Source of the DNA: Clavelina lepadiformis
Lineage: Eukaryota > Chordata > Ascidiacea > Aplousobranchia > Clavelinidae
Direction of reading: 5' to 3'
Assembly: GCF_947623445.1 (NCBI RefSeq)
Contig: NC_135244.1
Span: 22,010,860 to 22,074,859 of the forward strand
Length of the DNA: 64,000 bases
In this document: in pieces, positions 10,001 to 23,290 of the stretch
How the letters are laid out: each line of letters begins with the position of its first letter
How positions within the stretch are numbered: position 1 is the stretch's first letter
Notes under the pieces: model-generated
What the model was told of the DNA's origin: nothing
The model's input: only the letters and a program-made list of their open reading frames with translations
The model's database searches: none
Translations under genes and position numbers: made by a program

Positions 10001-12590
10001 GAAGCTCGAAGAATTCTTAACAAGAGTTCTGTCGAGGAACAGATCGACTTCGATACTGATAGCGAGTCCTGCAAAAATTATCACATGGACTTTGGTAATT
10101 TACTGCTCTATTCCACCGGTGAGAGGTTGTTGGGTTTTTAATTAGAACTGCAGTATTTGTAGCATGTTAAAGTATACCACATAAATTTTCAGAAGAGCAC
10201 TAATCCATACTGGTATGTGCAAAGTTAGTGTAAAAAAGATTTATAGGAAAACGACCAACATTTTTAACCTGACTTTAAACAGATTGATGAACTATTTTGT
10301 TCGTTGTTGTATTTGTAACTGGCACATTGTGGATCTTGAAATTTGTTGACTAAATATTTTTAAAAATTGAATACTTCTGTTATTTTGTTTGCTTCTGTTT
10401 TCACAAGAAAAGGATTTTCATGTAAAAATGCAGATAGATTTATTTCATTTTGCAGACTATGATGTATTGCAGAGCTTTTGCAACATATGCCACAATCAAC
10501 ACCCATCTGAAGTTGACCAGCAAAAGACTATGGGTAAATCTTGCTCATCATATAATACATTAACTTGGGCAGATTTAACCATAATTGCATGCAGTTTAGT
10601 AGGTATTATTGGAAGTTTGTTTTCAGTTTTACTGTGGTCTTTGCCAAATTCTGAACTTTTCACTTTTAGCTTTGATACTTCAACATGACCATGATAATCT
10701 ATATTGTTGGACTGAAAAGTCTTCACACGAGTTAAACCTGGCACTGATTCCTTATCATTCGATCCCCTGGTTACCAAGCTAACCTTTGTGCAATTTTGAT
10801 TGTCACATATTTTTATTTGTTTTTATATCGTATTGCCCAAATTTAATTGTTTTGCTATTCCCAATAAACAGACCTAGCTTCGTTAATGCATTGCAACTGA
10901 GTATCGAACACAAGCCATGCACTAAAGTCAGTCTGCGTCTCTGTTTGCTCATTATTGTTTTCAGCTGATACACTATGTTTCTAAGTTCAGATAATTGTCT
11001 ACGAGTAAACAGGTCCAGCAAAACAAAATACGAATCCACTAAATACGAATAGTAAATTTACGGTCGACTTCGCTTAATTCGGACTCTTTGGTTCCGCTCA
11101 CTTTTGTCCGAATTAAGCGAAAAGTCAATTGTTCGTTTCATGGTCATGCATAAAGGCAAAAAACGCATTTAAAATACTGTACTGTTGCATAATAAATGAA
11201 TTGCAGCTGCGCTATACTGCAGTAACTGGCACTGATCGCACAAAACGTCTTCGTTTACTTTAGTGAGCAATTTCACTTTTTGTGCTAAACTTTTCTGTAC
11301 AATTTTGTCCTACAAGATGGACGCGATTGTACCGAAGTAAAAGCGACTATGAAGCTGGCACGGGGTTATATGAGTTCATTGTCGATTGTTACTGCATGGA
11401 TCGTCATTGTTTCACCATAATCACTCATAATGCAATTGCATCTTGTCTTAAAACGAACGAAGTACTGTTTATTGTGTCATACTCATAACCTAATGATGGA
11501 ATTGCGAACCTCTGTCCGAATTAAGCGGAGAATTGTCCGAATGAACAGGAGTTTTTTACGTTCAATTTTTGCTTTTGTTCCGTCCCGAGCATTTTGGCCG
11601 AATAAAGCGGTTGCCCGGGTTATCCGGTGTCTGAATTAAGCAGATTCGACTGTATTGGACATGCTTTAATTTTTATGGTGCTTTATTAATGAAAATGTAC
11701 TCTACAACATAATAATAACTTTGTAAAAGTCAAAAGTGAAGTGTGCTGCAGAATGGCAGCCTCAAACTTTTTTTCTGTTCAATATTTAATGCTTTCTTGC
11801 CTTTGTGTTTCTAATTGAACAAATATCTGCGTATCGACCAACAAACAATATCTACGTATTGACAGCCACGTGTTAACCCTATCCTAACCGGGCTCGTGAC
11901 TTTACTATTTTAAGTAGGTTGTGGCCGACCCTGCGTATACATTTTCAATCGTTAATTACTTGAAAATTATACGTAGTAAACTGATCGGATTTTGACAGGT
12001 TTGTAGCAAAAACATCTGGCTTCCTGTATATATCATAATTTTAAAACTAAAGAAAGAACATTTAGTATAAATTAAGTATTTCTACAAGTGATACATTTCT
12101 AGAAGTTTTTCTTGTTTCGCCAAATTATTTTTTTCAAGAAATTTCAGTCAGTCCCAGTACTCGTTAGTTGTCGCGTGAATAGTTAAAATTTTAACAAGTA
12201 TGTGTTCAAAAACACATTTTAATCCTTAACACCAATAGTAGTAACGGTTGATCTTTTTTAATCTAGAAATGTCAAACAAAAATGTAAACGAGTAATCTTT
12301 ACCGCAGCAAATATTGCATTTGCTACAGCATCTTTTACACAAAAAGTAACGAGCTATTTTAAAATAGTTACCAATGGTACTTTCAAAGTACCAACTTCCC
12401 ACCTCTGTGCTTAAGAGATCAATTTACAAGATTTGATGTATAAGTGTCTAGTATAAGTATATAATGTTCTTTTTTTCAGATTGAATGCAGTCTTTGTTGT
12501 CGATGGGTTAATCAGAATTGTTTACCATTGATAGAGCATTTTTCACAGGAATGCTTTTGCAGCACCTGCAAAAAAGAACAAAAAAACTAA
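10001..12590 (+). CDS. 3' exons of a PHD-finger-like gene
   Basis: Three exons with good splice signals: 10001-10118, 10456-10533 and 12480-12590 (stop TAA). They encode an acidic stretch (SSVEEQIDFDTDSESCKNYH), then SFCNICHNQHPSEVDQQKTM, then IECSLCCRWVNQNCL followed by CFCSTCKK. The C-x2-C ... C-x2-C-x-WVNQNC ... C-x-C-x2-C spacing resembles a PHD finger, a chromatin-reader fold, but the usual His of 'WxHxxC' is Asn. Exons 1 and 2 join in phase 1. Exon 3 needs incoming phase 0 to keep the cysteines, so the visible exons do not form one frame. A missing small exon, another donor, or decay could explain this. The 5' part of the gene was not found, and a link to the kinase exon at 708 is not supported by phase. 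A pogo-like MITE lies in the last intron. Confidence 0.5.
11061..11652. mobile_element. pogo-like MITE, full length
   Basis: The element runs from CGGTCGACTTCGCTTAATTCGG to GCAGATTCGACTG and is flanked by TA on both sides, as expected for the Tc1/mariner-pogo group. Its ends and interior repeat the word 'CCGAATTAAGCG'. It is 592 bases long with no transposase. A second copy starts the window at position 1. Confidence 0.7.
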
Positions 12591-12949
12591 TACAAATTTT
12601 TGTGTTTGACGTGAAAGTGAAGATAATAAACTTTAAGCAATATATGAAGAAATGAAATTGAGATTAAGTGTTACGCTGCTCACAGTTATACAATGTGTAG
12701 AGTTAAAAGTTTTTGGAATTGCACTTTATTCAGACCCAGAAAGGAAAGCTTGCTGTTCTTCGGTGAAAAATCCTCTGCGCAACAAGATGAAAGAATAGCC
12801 ATCATATGCCCAATTACTTTAACTTCACCCCCGCGTTCACATTCAAATATTGAGTTGACACAACGCCTTTCAAATACAGTACATTAAAATTGAGTTTTTG
12901 TAGGATGGACAATGATAATTAATTAATCATTTCTCTCCTGTCACCTCAG

Positions 12950-13140
12950 CTTATCACAAAAATTGTTCATGGACGCTCTTATCATATTCACTGTTTAAGC
13001 CTGTGATAAATATATCAATTAATGTAATATAAAATTGTGTACGACATAGAATTCTCATCTATTGAATCAGTGAAGCATAAGAAAGCATTAAGAAAAGCAG
13101 ACAACGACCTTGAGACTCACTTCGAGGACATTAAGCAATT
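12950..13140 (-). repeat. Inverted copies of two dispersed repeats
   Basis: 12950-13010 is a reverse-strand unit of the 'tccatggac' repeat. About 13010-13080 is the reverse complement of 1564-1642. The second match breaks off near 13080. Confidence 0.5.
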
Positions 13141-13196
13141 CAACAGACAAAATTGTAATTGAAGTGGTTGTCCTTACAGGATAAGGAACGATAAAC

Positions 13197-14292
13197 CAGG
13201 GCTTCTCAAACTTTTTTGCTCGCGACCCCTTTCAAACTTCTTAAGTTTTCCGCGACCCTTCACGTTTAAATTGATTAGCAGCGCAAAATATACATTAGTC
13301 ATTAGTAGGGCAACCAAAAGTCAATATGGTCAATTTTTTTTTACCTGCTCAGAATGCTATGAAACAAGCACAAAACAAGTTTCAGCTTTGTACGACGTGT
13401 GGTATAGAAGTTATTAGGTCAGATAAAGTCAAAATGTTACGTTAGGTCAAAATACGGTCAAATTGTTTCGTTAGGTCTTTTTTTTAGGTCAAAATCTATT
13501 AAACTTGTAATTTTGTAACCATTTTGTAATATTATTCTTCTGTTTTTCTCTTTTCTTGTACCGCAAACAATTCCAGTCCCGCAAATTTTACTTAGAACCA
13601 AAGCCACAAAGAGAGGGAAGGCTTTTCAGCGCGTTTGGTGACGTCACGATGTGACGTCATTGCATTTGAAACTGCAAGTTGTCAATCTTAATACGCAGAA
13701 ACGAAAAAAAAGTCAACACTAGAAAAGCATTTTGTCATTTTTAAATGCAGCTTTAGATTAGAAAGTTGCTGTAGACAGTGTAGAGACTATCAGTATAGCG
13801 TTTTTCAAAATGAGGTCAAAATCTAAACTTTTTAGGTCAAAATAAGGACAAAATGTTAATTTTTTAGGTCAAAATAAGGTCAAAATATAAACTTTTAAGG
13901 TCAAAATGAGGTCAAAATTTAAAATTTTTAGGTCAAAAAACTGGTTGCCCTAGTCATTAGTGACATTTATTGAGATGCAAAGACTGAATTCAAGCAACCA
14001 GTACTCAAAGCCTACTTACTACTTTACACATATGTAGGCTACTGGAAACAAAAAAGCACACACATTTATTCTGTGTGATTGGTGCGACTGCTTTCTGCTA
14101 CAAAGCAAGTCCAGCCGTGGCTCAAATCTGTTAATGCTGGTCTCAAGGCGGTTTCAATATTGATTAGGCTGGAACGATATTTTGTTTTGATTGTATTTTG
14201 TACTTCGTGTAAAATTGGTATACACTCTGCCAACCCTGAAGTTCGTTACGCGACCCCTTGCGGGGTCGCGATCCCCAGTTTGGGAAGGCCTG
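13197..14292. mobile_element. hAT-type element carrying a nested MITE
   Basis: The ends are CAGGGCTTCTCAAAC and GTTTGGGAAGGCCTG, flanked by CGATAAAC (13189-13196) and CAATAAAC (14293-14300), an 8-bp duplication with one mismatch. The interior has no ORF resembling a transposase. After removing the nested insertion at 13306-13952 the element is about 450 bases long. Confidence 0.75.
13306..13952. mobile_element. TAGGGCAACC MITE nested in a hAT element
   Basis: Terminal inverted repeats are TAGGGCAACC and GGTTGCCCTA. The perfect 8-bp duplication GTCATTAG lies at 13298-13305 and 13953-13960. The ends carry many 'aggtcaaaat' repeats. A copy in opposite orientation lies at 53851-54452. The 8-bp duplication suggests a hAT origin. 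No coding capacity. Confidence 0.8.
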
Positions 14293-14317
14293 CAATAAAC
14301 AATCATTTCATTACAAG

Positions 14318-14412
14318 CCTATCCCAAAACCATCCATGGACAATTTCATCATTTCCATTATTTAAGCCTATTCCATAACTGTCCATGGACACTTTTATCA
14401 TATCCACCAATT
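14318..14412 (-). repeat. Inverted 'tccatggac' repeat units
   Basis: Two reverse-complement units of the repeat at 9225-9665, containing 'aaaaccatccatggacaatt' and 'ataactgtccatggacactt'. Confidence 0.5.
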
Positions 14413-16019
14413 TAACCTTTTGTGGTCCTATTTTTTTACTGTTTCAGGCACCACAGGTATGATTTTTTATTAATGCATTTTTGGGTAGTTTTATATGCGT
14501 AGATAACGTTTGTGAACTTTTTTTGTCGAAATTCTTTAAAAAATTTTTTAGTGTTTTTATAAGAGCTACTTTACGCAATTTTTTGCTTCATGGTTTTTTT
14601 AGATAAAAGGTTTCACAACTTTTAAACAATTCTGACATATATTCAAACACAAATGCAGATTGTACTATTTGTACACAAGTCAAAGTATCACACTGTTGAA
14701 TTTTTCCGGTGAATTCCTGTGTGACACCTGGTCTACGGTCAGTCTTTGTAGGTCACCCGGATGTAATATTTTTTGAAAAATTTTCCTTTAACTGTTTGTA
14801 AAACTATTACAAAGCTGCAGTGAAAACCAATCAATCAAATCAAAACTGTCGTCTGTAAGGTAGTAATAAAATATAGTAACAAGCAAAATTCCATATTGCT
14901 GTGTGCAAGAAATACTACTGGCTTATAGGAAGTTATAGCCACTCAAAAAAAGAAATTAACCTTACCAGCACACCTAAAAAAAAACTACATCTTCCTATAC
15001 GCAGTTTGAACAAAAAATATAGAAATTTTGGAAGTTTAATGGCACTTTATAGCTACTTTAGTTTCAGTTCAAACGCACCAGAACTAAAGTAGTTTAACAT
15101 TTACTGTATCTGATTCTGAACACAATAGTATTAATCGGAAATATTGGTAAATTAGATCTTAATCACATGGCTAACAATATATACGCATTACAACAGGTTC
15201 ACTGACAAGTAACTCATAATTAGTACTGCATGCAGATGCAACACTCACTTAAACAAGTTAGGCTAACAGCTGTAATACACTAAATTAGCTGGGATAAACT
15301 GATACGATAACACAAACACTTGGCGTTAACAAGTTACAGGTCATCGGCTCTAATTGAACACGACGCTAGACAAAGAAGCACGACGCTATAGTCGTCATTG
15401 GTTCATATAAATCATTATCACAAATCATATAATTTGACTATACAATACTATACGCATTTGCATGGTTCGTTTATCGATTACTGAGAAGTGAGGTTGCTGT
15501 TTACGTTGTTTTTGACGATTCAAACGTATGTAACCTATCAGTTGCCAACATGTACTTGCAGTTTGTGAAGATTGACTACCTATCTTTAATATTTCTATAC
15601 AGTAAATAGTGTAATACTAGTTCTAGTGGAAGTAAAAAAAATGTATTCGTTTATAATTACCATCCATATGTCTGGCAAATGATACCAAACAAAAGAATGA
15701 CAGTTATCCTAGCACTGACAACAGTAATATACTTTTGGCCCACAATCTCCACCACAAATTATGTTGACAACTTCTTTAAAGCAGACACAGCAACGGTGTC
15801 GCTCAGGTGATTAAAGGGTTATGGAAAACTTAAACAACTTTTTTTAAGTGATCGCCAATATGAAAACCACTTCTCTGATTTTGTAACTCAAGTTTTCTTG
15901 CAACCCTGTGATAAAATGAATGTTAAGTGAATATTTCCAGTAAAAATATTGAATAGAAATGTCAAATATACTGGAAATCTCTTTTCGTAAATTGGCGCCC
16001 AGTAAAAAAAGTGTTTTCT
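14413..16019. other. No gene recognised
   Basis: AT-rich sequence with poly-T and poly-A runs and short ORFs without recognisable domains or splice support. Confidence 0.4.
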
Positions 16020-18592
16020 TCAACAGCCACAGGCTAGTCTGTCTACAAACCGCCCCCCCTGCCAGGCTACTTAAAAATTCCATCCCCACCTTTAGCAGCC
16101 CATGTGTTTATGCTGGCGATCTCAACTGCCACAGTACTACCTGGGGCTACAGCGCTACAAACCACAATGGCGCAGCATTTGAAGAATGGGCTTCGGCTTC
16201 CGATGTCCACCTTTTGTTTGACACCAAACAGCCAGGCAGTTTCTGCTCAGGCATATGGAACACCACCTCCAACCCTGACCTGGCTTTCACAAACCTCAAC
16301 ACTGGTTCTAGCCCGAGACGTTTTATTCTGGATAAATTCCCAAGATCTCAACACAGACCATCACTAATAAAACCAATGAACCCAATAGAACCTTTGAAAA
16401 CAAAACCAGTCAAAAGATGGAACTTCCGGAAATCCAGATGGCAACAATACACTCGATTGGTCGAGTCTGGATCTGAAAAGCTACCAGACCCCAACTTGAA
16501 TGTAGCCTACTCTGCATTCTGCCAATTACTCACTGACGCTGCAAAGAAGTCCATACCACGTGGCCGTCGTCAACACTACATCCCCACATGGGATGATGAA
16601 TGTAATAACCACTATGACGCATTCGTGAGTGCTGAGCAACCTAATGATGTTGCCTCCAAGGCCACATACCTGCTAAACTGCCTCGACAAAAAACGTAGGA
16701 AGCGCTGGGAGGATACTGTAAACTTGTAAAGGACATTGATTTCACGCATTCCAGCAAAAAAAGCGTGGAAGATCTTTAACGACCTCACTAGACGAAACTC
16801 CCAATCAAAACCATGCCCAATTACAGCATATTCCATAGCCGGACAGCTCCTAGCCAATGGCCGTTGTAGTAATGCAGACATGAACCATGCACGCCAGGTA
16901 AAGCAGGAACGCAGTGCACTATGGAAGGCACCTGGACCAGACGGACATCTTTCCCTGCCATTCACCATCCAGGAACTCTCCAGTGCTATCAAGCAGCTGA
17001 AGAATGGGAAAGCCCAAGGACCGGATAACATTCCCCCCAGAGTTCCTCAAGCAGTGTGGCCCCAAATGTCAAACATGGCTGAACAACCTATTTTCATCCT
17101 GCTTCCGCTGCATGGCGATCCCGAAGATCTGGTACAGGGCCAATGTTATCGCCTTGCTAAAACCTAACAAACCCGAAAACAACCCCAAGAGTTATCTTTC
17201 TACTTTGTGTCCCCTACAAAGTCATGGAGAGGCTCCTGATTGCCCGGCTTGACCCACAGCTTCCACAACAACTGGATTCCGACGGGGACGATCAACTGTA
17301 CAGCAGGTGCTGAAGCTCACCGACAACATCGAGGACTGCTTCGAGCGAAAACAGAAAGCGGGTTTTGTCCTGGTGGACCAGCGAAGCAGCAAAGCAGCCG
17401 CCTGCGACGTCTGAAAAATGGCATACCCCAGGGCTCTACCTTGTCGCCAATGCTTTTCAACATCTACATCAGCGACTTACCACAAACAACATCACACCAG
17501 TATGGCTACGCCGACGACCTGGCCCTTCTCTACGCCAACACAAACTGGAAGAATGTGGAGGAGGCGCTGACAAAGGACATACAGTACATCGCGGACTTTC
17601 TTGAAAAATGGAGACTAAAGTTGAGCATTACAAAAACAACAACTACCGCGTTCCACCTCAACAACCGTGAGGCGAACTGTCAGTTAGCTATCTAACTGAA
17701 CGTAACTGTGTTGCCTAATATCCGGCAACCACGGTACCTGGGAGTGACACTGGACCGCTAGCTAACGTATAGACCCCATATTGCAGCCCTTCGAAGCAAG
17801 ATATCGGCAAGAAACAACCTTCTAATATGTCTGTTTGGGTCCTCATGGGGAGCATGCACCTCCACCCTTCGTACTGCAGCGCTTGCGATTGTCCACAGTG
17901 CTGTAGAGTACGCTGTTCCAGTCTGGTGTAGAAGTGTGCATGCGAAGAAACTGGACACCATCCTACATGAGACCCTCAGGATCATTACTTGCTGCCTCCG
18001 CCCCACTCCTGTTGCGTTTATACCAGTATTGGCAGGCATCGCTCCGTCCAATTACCGGAGAGTACAAGCAACACACAAGATTGCTTGCCAAGCCATGGAC
18101 AACACCAATCATCCCCTGTACGGAACCCTAAGCAGCCAACTTCACAGTGGCCGTCAACAACTGGTTTCTCGCCGCCTTTTTAGCAGACACGCTACGGCAC
18201 TTGTAAACACCCGCTTTAACATCAACACTGCATGGTGCAACGACTGGAAAGAAGTGTCCCCCCCAGTTCAATGTGGAGCCCTCCACCACCTCCCCTGCTG
18301 GCGCAGACCTTCCTCGAAAGGTCTGGACAAACCTGAACCGCCTCAGAACTGGAGTAGGCCGTTTTGGCGAATGCATGCACCGCTGGGGTCTCAAAACATC
18401 ACCATCATGCATTTGCGGTGCAGAATCACAAACAGCAGAACACATCATCTTCAACTGTCGTGTCCTACACCCACCCATAGGCCAAGAGAACCTGAAGACC
18501 CCTGACGAAGAAGGGAAGAAATGGCTGCAATTGGTAGCTGAATATACTTGAGCCGACCTCATACGAAAGAAGAAGAAGAAGAAGTGAAGTGG
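16020..18592 (+). mobile_element. Dead, 5'-truncated LINE (R1/jockey-type)
   Basis: An AP-endonuclease piece comes first, with AGDLNCHSTTWG and SNPDLAF (the GDxNxHxxxWG and DL motifs). It is followed by reverse-transcriptase blocks, GIPQGSTLSPMLFNIYISDL and YADDLALLY, and then a C-terminal Cys/His segment (CICGAESQTAEHIIFNC) near 18400. The coding sequence is spread over several frames (15959-16729, 16736-17167, 17240-17695, 17936-18505 and others), so several frameshifts and stops have accumulated. The N-terminal endonuclease is cut off near 16020, consistent with 5' truncation at insertion. The 3' end is a short (GAA)n tail at about 18570-18585 rather than poly-A. No RNase H or gag-like ORF is present. 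Clade assignment is from motif style only. Confidence 0.8.
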
Positions 18593-18800
18593 GCTAGAAA
18601 AATACCAATAGCGTAACAGGCTAGGCATGTACTGTAGTAGCTTTTCCTGATTTTAGAATCCGGCCAGACTGGAAATCATGGCACTTTTCGACAAGATATT
18701 AAGGGTGCAAGATGGCCAGTAATGGAAAGGCGGTTGAGTAATATTTGGGTGCACTTTGCCGTTGGCTGTATGTAGGCCTAGCGCCATACCTTATGCGATA

Positions 18801-19484
18801 CAGTAGAATTCGCCTATAGTGACTTCGGCTATAGTGACACTTCGCCTATAGTGACACCTGTTGCAAAGTCCCGTTTGCAAACCATAAGTTTTACGTAGAA
18901 ATGACTTCGCCTATAGTGACATCGTGTATAAGAACACTTTGCTTACAGTGACACCACATTTCTGTCCGTTGGGCTCAAAAATTTCCGTATAAGGACACTC
19001 GTTAGTTTGTGATGCAATAATATATACTTTATACATGCGCAAGCAAGATGATAGAAAAGGTTTATGAGCAGGCTTCATAATAGTGATGTAATAAAAGCGT
19101 AGGCTACTGTGGCTGCTAGCCTTGTTCTAGGCTTTTGTTCTTGTGAGTTGTGATCAGGTTGATTGTCATTGTATAGTTTGTCGATCTAGCAACAATCGCT
19201 ATGTACAATAGAACTTGCATATAATGGACACGTGTATCACGAATAACCGTATACAACGGACTAATTCTCCAGTCCCTTTGAGGAAAACAATGTAAAACAC
19301 CTCGTATAAAACGGATATCGCATATTACGGACAAATTTCGCTGGTCCCGACTGGTCCGTTATATGCGAGTTCTACTGTAGTCATCTGCGGCCATTTTACC
19401 TTTACTTCGTCTATAGTGACACTTCGCTTATAGTGACACTTTTTCCGCGGTCCCTTCAGGTGTCACTATAGGTGAATTCTACTG
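18801..19484. mobile_element. pogo-like MITE (outer)
   Basis: The ends are CAGTAGAATTCGCCTATAGTG and CACTATAGGTGAATTCTACTG, flanked by TA. The word 'cgcctatagtgacac' is repeated near both ends. A second MITE is inserted inside at 19206-19377. No transposase. Confidence 0.75.
19206..19377. mobile_element. pogo-like MITE (inner)
   Basis: The ends are CAATAGAACTTGCATATAATGG and CCGTTATATGCGAGTTCTACTG, flanked by TA. It is 172 bases long and lies inside the element at 18801-19484, so it is the younger of the two insertions. Confidence 0.75.
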
Positions 19485-22400
19485 TATAACCCAATTTCTT
19501 ATAGATTCACTGAAGTCAAGTCAAATTCGTGAACCGTATGTTTTCTACACAGGTCCTACCAATATATCATGTGAAAAAAGGGATTACTCATTCGAACACG
19601 ATTAGCCTTACAACTATTATACTTTAAAAGATGGAATTATTCCTTTCAGCTCATACGAATGGCTAATCCGTGCATTCCTTTTTCCCTTTCCTATGGGCTA
19701 ATCCTTGACGAATGGGGTGTTGTAATATAAAATTAGTGTATATTGTATATGTATTGTGTTATAAAGGCATTGATTTAAACGTATCAATAGACTGATTGCC
19801 AATAACATCTTATTATTTGCGTTTTTAAAAGTTCAATAAATTACTATCACTTCCATTTTTCGCCCATAAAGTTAGGCAAAAGTTTTGAGAAAAATTATAT
19901 GGAAATATTTAACTATACGATAATGAAACGCAACAAACACTGCGATTGTTATCATGATAAAGTAAATACAGTCAAACAAAAATGACTTTGCAAAATCACA
20001 GACAAAGGCCATGTATGGCCCTTGTTTGGCACGTAATGATTTGGCCATTCCTAAGCTAGCCCACACATAAGCTATACATGCTACTTCGTAGCCATGTAAG
20101 GCCCATAGATAAAACCTACATAATTTTTGACTGGAATAAAAACATACACACACTGGTATATGACATCAACTGCCTCCTCTACCTGTCAAAATAAAAAAGT
20201 CCCAACTTTCATTCACTGTAAGTCTTTACAACGGTGCATTTCTTTTCTTATTAAACGTTGTCGCCATATAATTTGTTCCTCGTTTGCTTTGATAAAATGA
20301 TTTTGTGCGATAACTATCGCGTCTAGGCTCAGCAATGTTACGTCACCTTTATGCAAAGGCACATTTGGAAGACACTGTTTCCAATGTCTTCCAAGTTGTG
20401 TTGTTATAATCATATTTGTGACGTTTACCACGCTATTACATAACGTCATATTTGCCATAAGTCAATCACAGTTCACGGTAAAATTACAGATTTACCGAAA
20501 TGTAGTTGATTGACAGTTGATTCCGCGAGCTTACCTCTGCTTGCACTTTTGAACTTATTGCATTTTGATGACTTCTGTGTGATTGACAGCTTATTAGTAA
20601 ACATGTTTATCTGTACGATTGACCTCGTATTAACAGCAGCGTTATGATAAAATAGACGTTGATTGATTGACATATTGTTTCCTGTATCCATCACCTGACT
20701 TGTAATACGTCACGTTTAAAGTCCGAATCATTTCCGTGTGGAAAAACGCATTACTCTTCAAGTGGAACTCTCTTTCTTTATTATCTTTTCGTCGTATAAA
20801 TGTACCTTGCATGCTATGTATTAGCAGAGGGGTTTATTTAGAAATGGTATTAGAGAGATTAATGTTGTTGTTCAAACATTAGTCCTCCAATGTTCACCTT
20901 AGAGTTTAAAGTGAAATTAATGATAAAATATAGATTGTAATAACCCTGTGGATTATTCCTTAATCCAAAAATGAAATTTAGTGTGATACGCTCTTGCTGT
21001 TAAATAATTCTTAAAGAAATCCTTCTGTATAATAATAATGTTGTTGTAAATTTTCAGTGTTGTTAAAGTAATAATGAAGAATATTAAAATCTACTTTAAT
21101 CAGATTCTCAGCGTTTAAAATTGTATAAACTATTCAACTGAAGTTTAGGAGTTCCAAGACAGAATTCGCAACCTTCTAATCATTCTTAAGAGTCAGATAA
21201 CAATATATCATAATATCCATAATTTGGCAGTGTCCGAATTGTCTATGTTACAAAACTACAAAACAGAGACCCCCACATTAATTAACAGCTAGCCAACAAA
21301 TACACAAGGCTGAGTAAAACTGAACTCGTTCTACCTCGGAGTTTAAGCAACTTCTGAAACTTTGGTATAATTAGACGGGTGGGTGATAACCACGGCACTT
21401 CCTACGGTCCTTTTCGAAAGACAGGAAGATGTTTGAAGGTAGCCAGGGGTGGGCGCCAGTCAGCAAGAAAAAGTAGTGAGACGAGCAAGAGGCCAAACAA
21501 CACATCATTCATAACATTCTTAAAAATAAACTTGTTGTTGACAAATTATTAATGAACTTGACCGCATTAATATTTGCATATATTAAGACGCAGTAACCAT
21601 AACCTATAAAGCACTAATCTCATCGAAAGCAGAAGGAAGGTAACTAACAATATGCGCAAAAGCATGATGCGAACATGCCAACAATAGGTAAAACCAAAAG
21701 ATAATGGTGAGAGTCGTTTGCCTTCGCAGCAGGGTTTATGATTAAGTGGAATACAACGTCTACTGCCAAGACATCAGGCTTGGGTACCAACTAGCCTAAG
21801 CCAACTGGGCGAGATGAAAATTAACCGAAATCTACTGCCCACTCGAAATGCCTTGGTCCATAACCATTGCGAAAAAGGTATAAAACTGACAAAATGAAAC
21901 AAAAGTCTAAATGCCTTCAAGACAGAGTTGACTTTGAAACCATATATCGCCTGCTGGAATAAACTAAAACCAACAGGAGTGGAAGCGAAAAGGAAACCGG
22001 CAACTACCATCGTCTACAAACCGATCAAGTTAGGAATCGATTGCTTCCGGGACCAAAGCAAATCTGGAAACTTTGCTGCCTACACAGCATGCTTTTGAAG
22101 GTAACCAACTTACGACTAGAATTCTCCAGACCGTGGTAAAATTTCCAATTTGTCTGCAATTAGAGGACGAAAGGATCATCTGATCCCAAAATCCGCTTCT
22201 ATGAACAAAATCTCAAGCTTATCGCGCAAAATAATCTGTAAACTAAATTATGGTAGCCAAAAGGTTGTTGTAATCGCTTCGTGTCTCAGTTCACGCCACA
22301 ACTGAACATTCAACCAAAACACATGAAATGATCTCACAATCAACTGACGTCACGCTTAGGTACAATTTCAGTAACCACGATTAGAGGTGCTTGATGTTAC

Positions 22401-23290
22401 AGAATACAGATTATAGCTACAGTTACAGTTACTGTTACTGTTACAGAATACATTTGCTGATGTTACAGATTATAGCAGGTAGAAACGCAAAGCGTTTTGC
22501 GGTCATATGTGTGCACGGCGGAACCTTGTAACTGAAATGCAAATATCTTTTCTTTTAATTAGTTTAGCAAACTTTAAAAGCTTGCAATGAGTAACAATAA
22601 GCATTAGTTATTTACTATAATGTTCTTCGACGGTACATATGATGGGCAAGGTCAAGAAACCACGTCACCAAAGTTCAAGTTTCAAAACAGGAAACGTTTA
22701 AAATTTTCCACCAATCAAGTCAAAGCAAAGTAGCGAATACCTTGTGAACAACAAACTTCACTCGAAACAAAATGCCCAACTACTTCCAGACTTTTCTTTT
22801 TTGTTTGTTTCATGCGGTTTGGCGATATAACATAAAAGCGCATAACGGCTCATTCTGCAGTCATATTTACACGGATAAAAATACAAAGATAAAGTTTATT
22901 ATGAGCTATAAGTTGGTGATAAACCAAAGCAAAAGATTTACATGTTATGTTGATGTGACAGCATTTTGGTATGAAAAAATTATACTTAAAGTCATAGTTT
23001 AGTGTTGGTAGCATTATGTGAGGTGTTTTGTTATTGCATGAGGAACTTTAAAACAATGTTTCCTTTTTAACTCTTGAAGCAGTTTTCATGCTTACCGCGC
23101 TAAATACGAGAGTTTTGCTTTACGTAGCAAATTACGGCAGCATTTCTTTGTTTCATCGTTTGGTGTGGCCCGTCCATTGTTTTCTTTCTGTTAAGATTTA
23201 ATCACATTTGAAGTTTAAAGAAATGTTTTATGTCGACCTCTTCAGAGCTTTATATTATTGTGTTCCAAGAAATCTGTTCATTAGTTTAAG
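19485..23290. other. No gene recognised
   Basis: Short ORFs only. 21360-22330 is richer in G and C than its surroundings and lacks a clear ORF, so it may be an old element. A small inverted repeat, 'acagttacagt' / 'actgttactgt', lies near 22420-22450. The proximal promoter of the collagen-galectin gene presumably lies just before 23291, but no clear TATA box was recognised. Confidence 0.35.

Noticed and set aside
22400-22460. Inverted 'acagttac' repeats as a possible regulatory hairpin
   Set aside because: Simple-sequence origin is more likely, and no gene lies close enough to support a role.
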